From Merdiplasma sp964643295 (GTDB lineage Bacteria; Bacillota; Clostridia; Lachnospirales; Lachnospiraceae): a stretch of DNA of 41,052 nt. The DNA is taken from positions 1 to 41,052 of the forward strand of contig CAZXSN010000023.1 of NCBI GenBank assembly GCA_964643295.1, given 5' to 3'. Positions 17,794-24,879 of this stretch are shown piece after piece (the stretch's first letter is position 1; every line of letters begins with the position of its first letter). The translations under genes and the position numbers were made by a program. Under the pieces are notes generated by a model. The model had not been told where the DNA came from and ran no database searches. It saw only the letters and a list, made by a program, of their open reading frames with translations.

Positions 17794-18330
17794 CTACAGG
17801 GACAGGAAGGGAATCATCTGCTTCTTAAAGAACCGCTGCACCATGGAATCCCAGGCTTGATCCAGGGATTTATCCAGTGTGAAAACCCTAAGAGAAGTAC
17901 CGGTCGTGCAGGTGGTTTCCTTACCGTTATAATGGATGTTAAGAAACAGTCCTGCTACATCAGCCACCTTCACTGGTACGCCGGACTGAGTCAGCAGTTT
18001 CTCCACGTTGTAGTCTGCCAGACGAAACACGATTTTAAAGTTCAGGGGCGTGTGCTTTCCCTTGATGAGATCGAAGAAGATCGGGCGCACCATTCTCCAG
18101 GTAAGAGCTGCCTGCCTGGTTGTACCATTGCCGTCTTCTTTGTCGGCTGCCGAACCTTCCTGCGTATCCGTGGAGATCTCCCCGTAATACTCACTGTGAA
18201 AGCTTCCGTCGATCTGAAAGGTGGTAAAGGTAGTGACCGACGCTTCTGAGACCAGGAACGGATCGAAAACCTCTAAATTAAGGAGCTTGTTCATAAAATC
18301 TTTTGTATCCGGTATCTGTAAGGACTGCAA
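17794..18330 (-). CDS. DUF5721-like conserved protein of unknown function
   Basis: A 178-residue soluble protein. The N-terminus MQSLQIPDTKDFMNKLLNLEVFDPFLV and the internal segments TWRMVRPIFFDLIKGKHTPLNFKIVFRL and VAGLFLNIHYNGKETTCTTGTSLRVFTLDKSLDQAWD look like the DUF5721 family found in Lachnospiraceae; I recall this from memory and could not search. There is no signal peptide or membrane helix. Residues about 50-75 form a hydrophilic insertion. It is monocistronic, with its own terminator, between htpG and degV (divergent). No function can be proposed. Confidence 0.75.
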   Translation of the reverse strand: MQSLQIPDTKDFMNKLLNLEVFDPFLVSEASVTTFTTFQIDGSFHSEYYGEISTDTQEGSAADKEDGNGTTRQAALTWRMVRPIFFDLIKGKHTPLNFKIVFRLADYNVEKLLTQSGVPVKVADVAGLFLNIHYNGKETTCTTGTSLRVFTLDKSLDQAWDSMVQRFFKKQMIPFLSL

Positions 18331-18644
18331 GGGGTACCTCCAAAGAATGCGTGATTGTTAATAGCAGCAGAATCGTCAAAAGTTCTGATCAAGGTCTGCT
18401 TTCCTTCTGTGTCCTGCGCTCGGAAGATTTAAGGTGCAGGCACACAGAAACTCCTTAATTCCTTAAGAAAGCGAAGGGAGACAATCTCCAACCCGTAACG
18501 GCAGGAGAGAGATCTGATGCACACATCAGGGAAGAAGAAAGCAGGAAAAGATCCCTGGGATCAGGAAATCGGTTCGCTTTCGACGCATCCTTATTATATC
18601 TTGAATTTTCTCTCTTTTCAAGTTCAAACATTTATGCTATCATG

Positions 18645-18665
18645 ATCTAGTATTGAATACTAGAT
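18645..18665. promoter_or_regulatory. Perfect 21-bp palindrome, probable operator of degV
   Basis: ATCTAGTATT, one base G, then AATACTAGAT: ten perfectly paired bases on each side. It lies directly after a -10-like TATCAT (18638-18643) and 36 bp before the DegV start, where a repressor would block transcription. The core TAGTA-N5-TACTA equals the core of the FapR operator (TTAGTA-N5-TACTAA) that controls fatty-acid genes in Bacillus. A MarR-type regulator is the alternative. Confidence 0.7.
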
Positions 18666-18701
18666 TGCGGTTGGGGTTCAGGCGCAGGAAAGGATACGAG
18701 G

Positions 18702-19541
18702 ATGAGTTATATTGTAGTTGTGGACAGCTGCGGGGAGCTTACTCCGGAGATGAAGCAGGACGGACATTTTGTCTCGGCTCCTCTTACGATGCAGGTAGAT
18801 GATGAAGATTTCGTTGACGATGAGACATTTGATCAGGCAGCGTTCCTTAAGAAAGTGGCGGAAAGCCCGAACGTTCCAAGATCTGCCTGCCCCTCGCCGG
18901 AATTTTACAAAAACGCTTACGACTGCGGAGTTGACCGCGTATATGCCGTGACTCTTTCCGCTCCGCTTAGCGGCTCGTATAACAGCGCAGAACTGGGTAA
19001 ACGACTGTTTCTCGAAGAGCATCCGGAATGTCAGGCATATGTGTTCAATTCCCGGTCCGCGTCGGTGGGCGAAACACTGATCGCTTTAAAGATCCGTGAA
19101 TGTGAAGATGCCGGTTTGTCTTTTGAGAAAGTGGTTGAGCAGGTAGAAGCCTACATTGCCACTCAGAATACCTGGTTTGTATTGGAGTCGTTGGAGGCGC
19201 TTCGCAAAAACGGCCGCTTGAGCAATATGAAAGCGAAGGTGGCATCAGCGCTGAAAATCAAACCGGTGATGATGGCGACACCGGAGGGAACCATCATCCA
19301 GTTTGATCAGGCAAGGGGCATCAACAAAGCTTTGATCAAGATGGTGAATACGATCGTGGAGGCGGTTGACCGCCCGTGGGAGCGCATCCTGGGAATTTCC
19401 CACTGCAACTGTCCTGATCGGGCACAGATGGTGCTCAATGCGCTGCTTGCAAAAATCCAGGTGAAAGATTCCATTGTGCTGGATACCGGAGGAATCAGTA
19501 CGTTGTATGCCAGTGACGGAGGCATCATTGTTGTCATGTAG
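18702..19541 (+). CDS. DegV family fatty-acid-binding protein (FakB-like)
   Basis: A 279-residue DegV-fold protein. Family members bind a fatty acid and, in FakB, present it to the FakA kinase for phosphorylation and entry into phospholipid synthesis. The N-terminal domain starts SYIVVVDSCGELTPEM. Two ligand-contacting motifs are visible: VPRSACPSPEFY (59-69, normally TSQPSP) and SAPLSGSYNSAELG (86-99, normally SSxLSGTYxSA). The C-terminal domain ends ISTLYASDGGIIVVM. The start follows GGAAAGGATACGAGG. No fakA is adjacent. The palindrome upstream suggests lipid-responsive control. Confidence 0.92.
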   Translation: MSYIVVVDSCGELTPEMKQDGHFVSAPLTMQVDDEDFVDDETFDQAAFLKKVAESPNVPRSACPSPEFYKNAYDCGVDRVYAVTLSAPLSGSYNSAELGKRLFLEEHPECQAYVFNSRSASVGETLIALKIRECEDAGLSFEKVVEQVEAYIATQNTWFVLESLEALRKNGRLSNMKAKVASALKIKPVMMATPEGTIIQFDQARGINKALIKMVNTIVEAVDRPWERILGISHCNCPDRAQMVLNALLAKIQVKDSIVLDTGGISTLYASDGGIIVVM

Positions 19542-19691
19542 AAGCTATCAGGAAGTTTCCTGAAAGATTTTGCTTATGGCTCGTGGGATGGGTACCAAAT
19601 GCCAGGAAGGCAAATGGACTTCTGGTGCGAAAGGGGAACACATCATCCCCTGCATGACAGGCAGAAGGCGTCTAAAGAAGAAACTGTAAGA

Positions 19692-19719
19692 AAAGGGCAG
19701 CGCAAATCCGCTGCCCTTT
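19692..19719. terminator. Bidirectional terminator between degV and the exported foldase
   Basis: Perfect 11-bp stem AAAGGGCAGCG/CGCTGCCCTTT with a 6-nt loop, flanked by A-rich sequence on the left and T-rich on the right. It can serve both converging genes: degV ends 150 bp before it and the foldase ends 48 bp after it. Confidence 0.88.
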
Positions 19720-19767
19720 CGTTTCCTGTATCTTGCCCGTTTTCAGTCTGCGAAATTATCTGAACCT

Positions 19768-21042
19768 CTAGAATTCGCTCTCCGTCTCGGTTTCTGTTTC
19801 GGTTACTTCTGTGATTGTTGAATTGTCACGGACAAAATCCATCACCTTATCCTGAAGAAGGTTGAGACGGACCTGCTCTTCCCCGATCATCTCAAGCATT
19901 TCCTCACTCGATCCGAAGTTGTAGGTACTCTCATACAGCTTGAGATATTTCTCGCATCCCTGCTCAAATTCTTCCTCGGTAAGTTCAATTCCCTCCTGCT
20001 CAGCAATCGCCATCAGCAGGATTTCCTGCCGGAAGCCCTGCTGGGTTTCCAGTTCGAGTTCGTCTTCAAACTGCTCCATGGTCATGTTAAAGTTGGAACT
20101 GATGAAATCTTCCAGTTCCATTCCATAGGCCTGCGCATACGCCGAATAGTAATTCCTCATATTGTCCATGCCGTATTTGATCAGCTCTTCCGGATAATCG
20201 TTGATCGTATTGGATAATAACAGCTGCTCGTACAGTTCGCCGTTGATATAGTAGTCCTTCTGCTGGGCCATTTCTGCCTCCAGTTCTTCCACGACATGCG
20301 CCCGGTATGAGTCAACATCAGTATAGGCTCCCTCTGAGATGGTGTCAGCCAGTTCATCAGTGAGTTCCGGCACCCTGGAAATGGAGTTGACTGTGACAGT
20401 GAAAATTACATCTTTCCCGGCGAGATCGGCGTTTCCATAAGCATCCGGGAAAGTTAAAGGCAGATCAACGGTCTCTCCTACGGAAACACCGACCAGACCT
20501 TCCTCAAAGCCTTCAATAAAGGTCCCGGATCCAATCTCCAGGTCATATCCTTCGGAGGTGCCGCCTTCAAAGGCTTCCCCGTTTAACTTGCCCTCAAAGT
20601 CAATGTTCGCGACATCCCCATTCTGCACTTCGCCTTCGGTCAGTGTTTCCAGCGCATCCGCCGAGCGGATTTCCTCTTCGATTTTGTCATCAATTGCGGT
20701 ATCATCCACGACAAACAGGCTGTTGTCTACTGTGACAGACAGTCCCGTATACTGATCCAGAGTCACATAATCCAGAGCATGGTATTTTGGACGCACAGCG
20801 GGCACATCTACAGCTTCTGTTCCACCTTCCGTTTCTTCTTCAACTGTGGTTTCTGCCTCTGTTTCTTCTGTTTCCTGCGTAGCTAAGGTTTCTGCTTCCG
20901 TTTCTTTGGGCGTTTCAGTTACATTTGTTTCTTCCTCAGTTTCTGCGGGTTCCTCAGCAAGAACCGTCTGCAATCCGGTGAGGGAAGACATCACCAGGCA
21001 TACACTGCAAAGGAGAGCAGTGATTACATTTTTTCTCTTCAT
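19768..21042 (-). CDS. Exported trigger-factor-like peptidyl-prolyl isomerase
   Basis: A 424-residue protein combining a secretion signal with the catalytic and chaperone parts of trigger factor. Residues 1-29 form a Sec signal peptide (basic MKRK, hydrophobic core, VLA before Glu30); no lipobox is convincing. Residues 30-80 are a Thr/Glu-rich low-complexity linker. An FKBP-type isomerase domain lies at about 141-222 (NGDVANIDFEGKLNGEAFEGG, GSGTFIEGFEEGLVG, LTFPDAYGNADLAGKDVIF). Residues about 223-410 are the helical trigger-factor C-terminal chaperone region, and a short Thr/Glu tail ends it. The ribosome-binding N-terminal domain is missing. It probably folds proteins outside the membrane, as PrsA does. 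Annotation simply as tig would be misleading. Confidence 0.88.
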   Translation of the reverse strand: MKRKNVITALLCSVCLVMSSLTGLQTVLAEEPAETEEETNVTETPKETEAETLATQETEETEAETTVEEETEGGTEAVDVPAVRPKYHALDYVTLDQYTGLSVTVDNSLFVVDDTAIDDKIEEEIRSADALETLTEGEVQNGDVANIDFEGKLNGEAFEGGTSEGYDLEIGSGTFIEGFEEGLVGVSVGETVDLPLTFPDAYGNADLAGKDVIFTVTVNSISRVPELTDELADTISEGAYTDVDSYRAHVVEELEAEMAQQKDYYINGELYEQLLLSNTINDYPEELIKYGMDNMRNYYSAYAQAYGMELEDFISSNFNMTMEQFEDELELETQQGFRQEILLMAIAEQEGIELTEEEFEQGCEKYLKLYESTYNFGSSEEMLEMIGEEQVRLNLLQDKVMDFVRDNSTITEVTETETETESEF

Positions 21043-21084
21043 CGATCCAGATCCTTTCTTTGAGAGTTATTGTTGAATGAATCC

Positions 21085-21093
21085 ATTATAGCA
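21085..21093 (-). promoter_or_regulatory. Extended -10 promoter of the exported foldase
   Basis: On the minus strand TGCTATAAT, a perfect extended -10, 43 bp before the ATG. No good -35 is visible 17 bp upstream, which fits an extended -10 promoter. Confidence 0.7.
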
Positions 21094-21604
21094 CATATTT
21101 TTTGATCTGGTAGGGGAACGTGTGTTTTTGACGCGACGCTTTCAAAGCAGCCGCCGTCGTATCCGTTAAGGGCTATCTGCGGGGGCTGTTCGAACGGAAA
21201 TCAGATACCGGGCAAAACATGCCGTTTGGTCATAGATCATGAAAGAAACGAGTCACGAATCGATGATCCTCTCTGGAAGACAGGATTCAAAACAGCACAA
21301 AATCGAATGTTATAGAAATAAGAGGCACTTCCTGCAGCCCATATATTCGTTTTCCTCTAAGACTTGTTCGCTCTCTCAAGCGCACAATCGAAAATCGGAC
21401 TGCGAAAGCAGACTATTCACGCAGCGAACACGATCATGATCGAATAGTGTATTATCGAATTTAAACGATGTGATAAGAGACTGAAATTATCCGTGACTCA
21501 TTTAAGCATTCTTCCGGATTTCACAGAAGTTTTCGGTACTTTAAAATCTGCACCGACTTTTGCTGCGGTCAATTCTCCGCAGTGATGGTTTCCAGTATTT
21601 GTCC

Positions 21605-21645
21605 AGGACCTTTCTTAAGAATTTGAAGGGCCTCGCTCTTTTTTT
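21605..21645 (+). terminator. Terminator-like hairpin with no gene upstream on its strand
   Basis: GGACCTTTC pairs with GAAGGGCC (one mismatch, one G-T pair) across a 10-nt loop, followed by TCGCTC and seven or more T. No plus-strand protein gene lies in the 2 kb upstream, so it may end a small RNA or be an evolutionary leftover. Confidence 0.5.
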
Positions 21646-21745
21646 ATATCTAGGATATTATCAGATCGATAGAATACGGTATAAACTCATGTTATCGACA
21701 GATAACGATTAAAAAGCAGCCCCCTTGCATGTGATCTCAGATGTA

Positions 21746-21773
21746 CCCTTGCCCTCGCAGGGAACATTTTTTT
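21746..21773 (+). terminator. Weak terminator-like hairpin
   Basis: CCCTTGC pairs with GCAGGG (one bulged T) with a 4-nt loop, followed by AACA and seven T (21767-21773). Confidence 0.4.
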
Positions 21774-21928
21774 CAGAATAGGTTTGCATAGCACGGATGG
21801 CAGGGGCGGGTAAGGTCTTCTCACTTTGCGGCATGTGCGTGAGAGCAGACCGATGCCGCAGATTTGTCTATGAGATTATGGGACTAGTGGCTGTGGAAAA
21901 CGGAAAATGGACTACGGTGAAAAAAAGA

Positions 21929-21956
21929 TTGAAAAATTTGATATTTCGTGTATACT
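21929..21956 (+). promoter_or_regulatory. Sigma-A promoter of the small membrane protein gene
   Basis: TTGAAA (21929-21934), 16-bp spacer, TATACT (21951-21956), about 96 bp before the ATG at 22053. Confidence 0.65.
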
Positions 21957-22052
21957 TTGGGGTAGGAAGTTTGAGCGTCCTTGTATGGGCGGAAAATAGA
22001 CGGAGACACGCCGGTGGGCGGATGTTTCCCTTTGATGTGAGGAGAATCGAGT

Positions 22053-22304
22053 ATGAGTCAGGCAAAAGTAGACCGTTATAAAGAAGAAAAGCGCAACCGT
22101 CAGAAGATCATGAGGAAGCAGAAGATGGAATGGACGCTGACGAAGATCGGGCTGACAGTGGGTGCTGTCGTGCTTGTGGGCTGGGCTGGTTTTTCCATTT
22201 ATCAGAACGTGACCAGTGCCCCGCAGACAGTAGAAGTGACAGAAAGTTATACCGTGGATACGTCCTCTCTGGATGATTATTTGAGCAGCCTTCCGACAGC
22301 GTAA
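22053..22304 (+). CDS. Small single-pass membrane protein, function unknown
   Basis: An 83-residue protein: a strongly basic N-terminal segment (KVDRYKEEKRNRQKIMRKQKMEW), one transmembrane helix (about 32-52, IGLTVGAVVLVGWAGFSIYQN), then a short external Thr/Ser/Val tail with YTVDTSSLDDYLSSLP. The positive-inside rule puts the N-terminus in the cytoplasm. The start follows GTGAGGAGAATCGAGT, and a promoter and terminator bracket the gene, so it is likely real and monocistronic. I do not recognise the family. Confidence 0.75.
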   Translation: MSQAKVDRYKEEKRNRQKIMRKQKMEWTLTKIGLTVGAVVLVGWAGFSIYQNVTSAPQTVEVTESYTVDTSSLDDYLSSLPTA

Positions 22305-22488
22305 GACTTTACATGTCGGATAGGTCTTCCTTAGCCTTTGCAGGACATCTGATTTCGTCCGCGGGGGTATTTGCCGCCGGAGTCTTTGAGGCAGGCTGCC
22401 GTAAAGGGGCTGCCTTGTTTGAAGGGAAGAATCGTGCGGAGCGAGGGTACATGTAAATATATTTGATATCAATATTTCTGTGACTACG

Positions 22489-22530
22489 GGCCTGCCTGAA
22501 GTGGCAGGCCTGTGCTGTTTTCTCTTTCCT
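22489..22530 (+). terminator. Rho-independent terminator after the small membrane protein gene
   Basis: Perfect 8-bp stem GGCCTGCC/GGCAGGCC (22489-22496 with 22503-22510), 6-nt loop, followed by TGTGCTGTTTTCTCTTT. It lies about 185 bp beyond the stop. Confidence 0.75.
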
Positions 22531-22660
22531 GGTATTGTCAGTCTTTCGGGTGATGAAACTTTTTTGGGAGGGAATCTTCTCGGCGGGGATGGCAGTCATG
22601 GGTAAAACTGTCACGCACGGATTGAGAAACGGAGGGAAGGGTGCCTTGTCAGAAGGAAAA

Positions 22661-23173
22661 ATGATATTGCTGACCGGGGGATCCGGCTGCGGGAAAAGTA
22701 CCTACGCGGAGAAAATCTGTGAGAAACTTCCCGCACCGCGCTGGTATATTGCGGCCATGAAACCTTTTGGAGAGGGCAGCGAAGAGAAAATTAGAAGGCA
22801 CAGGCAGATGCGCCGGGGGAAAGGGTTTGAGACCATTGAACGATACACAGATCTGTCGCACCTGGTACTTCCGAAAAGGGGAACAGCGCTGTTGGAATGC
22901 ATCTGCAACCTGACAGCGAATGAGATGTTTGATGAAGAGGGTAAGTACGACGATCCGACAACGCGGGTCCTGTCAGGGGTAGCGGCAGTGCGCAGTCAGA
23001 GCGATACGCTGATTGTGGTGACTAACGACGTGGGAAGCGATGGCGGCAGCTATGATCCCGGCACGAATGCCTACCTGAAAGTGATGGGCAGAATCAACGC
23101 ATCTCTTGCACAGCAGGCGGATGAGGTCTATGAACTTGTCTGCGGAATTCCACTGAAGCTGAAGGGATCCTGA
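22661..23173 (+). CDS. cobU: CobU-type adenosylcobinamide kinase / guanylyltransferase
   Basis: A 170-residue enzyme of cobalamin salvage and late synthesis: it phosphorylates adenosylcobinamide and then attaches GMP. Walker A GGSGCGKST at 6-14, and the EEKIRRHRQMR segment containing His47 in the position of the guanylylated histidine. The C-terminal VTNDVGSDGGSYDPGTNAYLKVMGRINASLAQQADEVYELVCGIPLKLK is typical of CobU. The ATG at 22661 is chosen for its AGAAGG site and because it gives the family's normal length; a longer frame open to 22535 has no homologous content. No cobS, cobC or cobT is adjacent. A second CobU-like gene follows 80 bp later. Confidence 0.85.
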   Translation: MILLTGGSGCGKSTYAEKICEKLPAPRWYIAAMKPFGEGSEEKIRRHRQMRRGKGFETIERYTDLSHLVLPKRGTALLECICNLTANEMFDEEGKYDDPTTRVLSGVAAVRSQSDTLIVVTNDVGSDGGSYDPGTNAYLKVMGRINASLAQQADEVYELVCGIPLKLKGS

Positions 23174-23253
23174 AAGAGTAGGAGAGCCTTGCAAAAAGCG
23201 ACATGAAGCAACGAAAGAGTTTGGCATCGAAGACGGAAGAGGGAGCGGCGCAG

Positions 23254-23631
23254 ATGATTTTGGTGGTTGGTGGGGAAGGATCCGGCAAGCGGGAATATGT
23301 TCACAGCCTGGGTTACACCTGGGAGGAGATGACAGGGGGAGTGCAGGATGATTGCCCGGTGCTTTACCACTTGGAGCGAATAATCTTTGCCCGACCGGAG
23401 TCTGCCTCCGAACTGCTGCCATCCCTTACTGAAAAAGAGGTTGTTATCTGCAATGAGGTTGGCAGCGGCATTATTCCAATCGATACCCGGGAGAGACTTT
23501 CCAGGGAGGCAACAGGACGGATCTGTACACTGCTTGCCAAAGAGGCTGAGACGGTAGTGCGCATGGTCTGCGGGATACCCACCGCAATCAAGGGGATACT
23601 TCCAAGCGGAAGAGTTTCGAAGAGCTGCTAA
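23254..23631 (+). CDS. Shortened CobU-like protein
   Basis: A 125-residue paralogue of the preceding CobU. The N-terminus has a Walker A-like GGEGSGKRE (6-14), and the second half NEVGSGIIPIDTRERLSREATGRICTLLAKEAETVVRMVCGIPTAIKG aligns well with CobU, better around NEVG than the upstream copy does. The middle (about 20-70) is shortened and lacks the His-containing segment used for GMP transfer, and the Walker A Ser/Thr after GK is Arg. It probably does not perform both CobU reactions. It could be a partner subunit or a decaying copy. The ATG at 23254 is chosen at the homologous start, with GAGGGAG upstream; 23203 is an alternative with no site. Confidence 0.7.
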   Translation: MILVVGGEGSGKREYVHSLGYTWEEMTGGVQDDCPVLYHLERIIFARPESASELLPSLTEKEVVICNEVGSGIIPIDTRERLSREATGRICTLLAKEAETVVRMVCGIPTAIKGILPSGRVSKSC

Positions 23632-23921
23632 AATTGCACATCCCTTATGATACGTCCTGGCGAAGCTGATAAGACTTGGTGTGGCACAGGCAAAAGCAGG
23701 CGAATGATCAAAAAAGGCGCAGGGAAAAAGGCAGGGATTTTGTTTCTGCGCTTGGGAAGACCGGAGAGGCTTTTGAATTCAAGGATCCTTTGGCAGAAAT
23801 GATGAAAGAGAGCCATAAAACAAAGGGCATGAGGCGTATGACGGATGGTTTGGGGCGGTCAGGTGACCGCTTTTTTACACCTCAGTGAACTGTTCATGGC
23901 CTGTAGAACTGGGAGGCGGCG

Positions 23922-24506
23922 ATGAGGGAGCGGTTAATTGAACAGCTTCAAAGGTTTCGCACCTGGAACGAACAGGAGGAGAAGGATCGGGAGATCCTTT
24001 TGCACTGTCTGCAAACGCAGGGGGATATTTTTTCACGGGAAAACCGAATCGCTCACATGACTGCTTCCGGATGGGTGGTGAATGGCGATCGGACGAAGAT
24101 CCTGATGGCTTACCACAATCTCTACGCCTCCTGGGCCTGGCTGGGCGGTCATGCGGACGGGTTAGAAGATCTCCTTCGCGTGGCGCTTCGGGAAGTGCAG
24201 GAGGAAAGCGGATTAATGAAGGTTAGACCGCTGTCGATGGAACCTTACTCGCTGGAAGTGCTGACGGTGAACGGGCACTGGAAAAATGGTGTTTATGTGT
24301 CCTCCCATCTGCATCTGAATGTGACCTATCTTTTCGAGGCTTCCGAACAGGAAACTCTGCGGGTAAAACCGGATGAGAACAGCGGCGTTGCCTGGTTTGG
24401 ATTGGAAGAGGGCGTTGCCGCGTCATCTGAGCTGTGGTTTCGGGAAAATATCTATGCGAAGTTAAACGAAAAGCTTGTCCTACTCGAAGGGATTGACCGA
24501 TTTTGA
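23922..24506 (+). CDS. Nudix hydrolase
   Basis: A 194-residue pyrophosphohydrolase of nucleoside-diphosphate-linked compounds. The Nudix box is perfect at 76-98: Gly76, then Glu82, Arg90-Glu91, Glu94-Glu95 and Gly97 at the canonical spacings. The N-terminal 45 residues are helical and charged, the rest is a normal Nudix fold. The ATG follows CTGGGAGGCGGCG. It does not look operonic with the cobU pair (290 bp gap). Substrate unknown. Confidence 0.92.
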   Translation: MRERLIEQLQRFRTWNEQEEKDREILLHCLQTQGDIFSRENRIAHMTASGWVVNGDRTKILMAYHNLYASWAWLGGHADGLEDLLRVALREVQEESGLMKVRPLSMEPYSLEVLTVNGHWKNGVYVSSHLHLNVTYLFEASEQETLRVKPDENSGVAWFGLEEGVAASSELWFRENIYAKLNEKLVLLEGIDRF

Positions 24507-24809
24507 ACAGCAAAACTTATCAGTTTCGGACTGCGGGGACAATCGGAAACATTCGACATTCGACTGCGGATTGCGTGGAGACAGAAAATCCTCGGTTTCT
24601 GGTTGCGGGAACAGCGGGGACATTCTGGCCATGAATCTTCGGGAAAACCTGATCTTCCAAGCTGCAGAGCACAGAGAAAGGCAAACACTCGAGTGTCGGT
24701 TGCGGGAAAAAGCGCTTAGAGGAACCCCTGGGGATGAGCTGGAAAGAGCAGGGGGACTTTCAGGGGAAGCTCCTTGATGGATAAAATTGCAGAGATTCGG
24801 GAAAAGGAC
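24507..24809. other. Intergenic region with loosely repeated GC-rich segments
   Basis: About 300 bp before the glgA promoter. Several degenerate copies of a motif around (C/G)TGCGG(G/A) with nearby GGAGACA or GGGGACA occur at about 24528-24705. An open frame spans part of it but has no ribosome site and inherits the repeat composition, so I do not call a gene. Confidence 0.4.
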
Positions 24810-24838
24810 TTTTCAGAATGCAAGAAGTGCGCTATAAT
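24810..24838 (+). promoter_or_regulatory. Promoter of glgA
   Basis: Perfect -10 TATAAT (24833-24838) with a weak -35 TTTTCA (24810-24815) at 17 bp, 41 bp before the GTG start. Confidence 0.7.
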
Positions 24839-24879
24839 CAGCTCAACGAACGTGAACGTGATGTACGGAGGTTACAACA

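Larger units (their letters stand above)
21094..21928. other. Gene-poor intergenic region with hairpins
   Basis: About 830 bp without a convincing protein gene. Two plus-strand hairpins followed by T runs stand out (21605-21645 and 21746-21773, listed separately), and a perfect small hairpin GTTATC-GACA-GATAAC lies at 21691-21706. A non-coding transcript is possible but I recognise no known RNA family. Confidence 0.5.

Noticed and set aside
21797..22081. 94-codon frame before the small membrane protein
   Set aside because: It spans that gene's promoter and start region in another frame and has no ribosome site.
22309..22488. Possible cobalamin riboswitch upstream of cobU
   Set aside because: GC-rich segments with GCAGGCTGCC are present, but the B12 box and the conserved order of elements are not. 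The sequence ends in a plain terminator.
23676..23888. Small 70-codon gene between the CobU-like gene and the Nudix gene
   Set aside because: It begins at TTG without a ribosome site, and its charged composition follows the base composition of the region. Not supportable.
24475..24777. 100-codon frame after the Nudix gene
   Set aside because: It overlaps the Nudix 3' end, lacks an initiation signal, and reflects loose GC-rich repeats rather than a protein.
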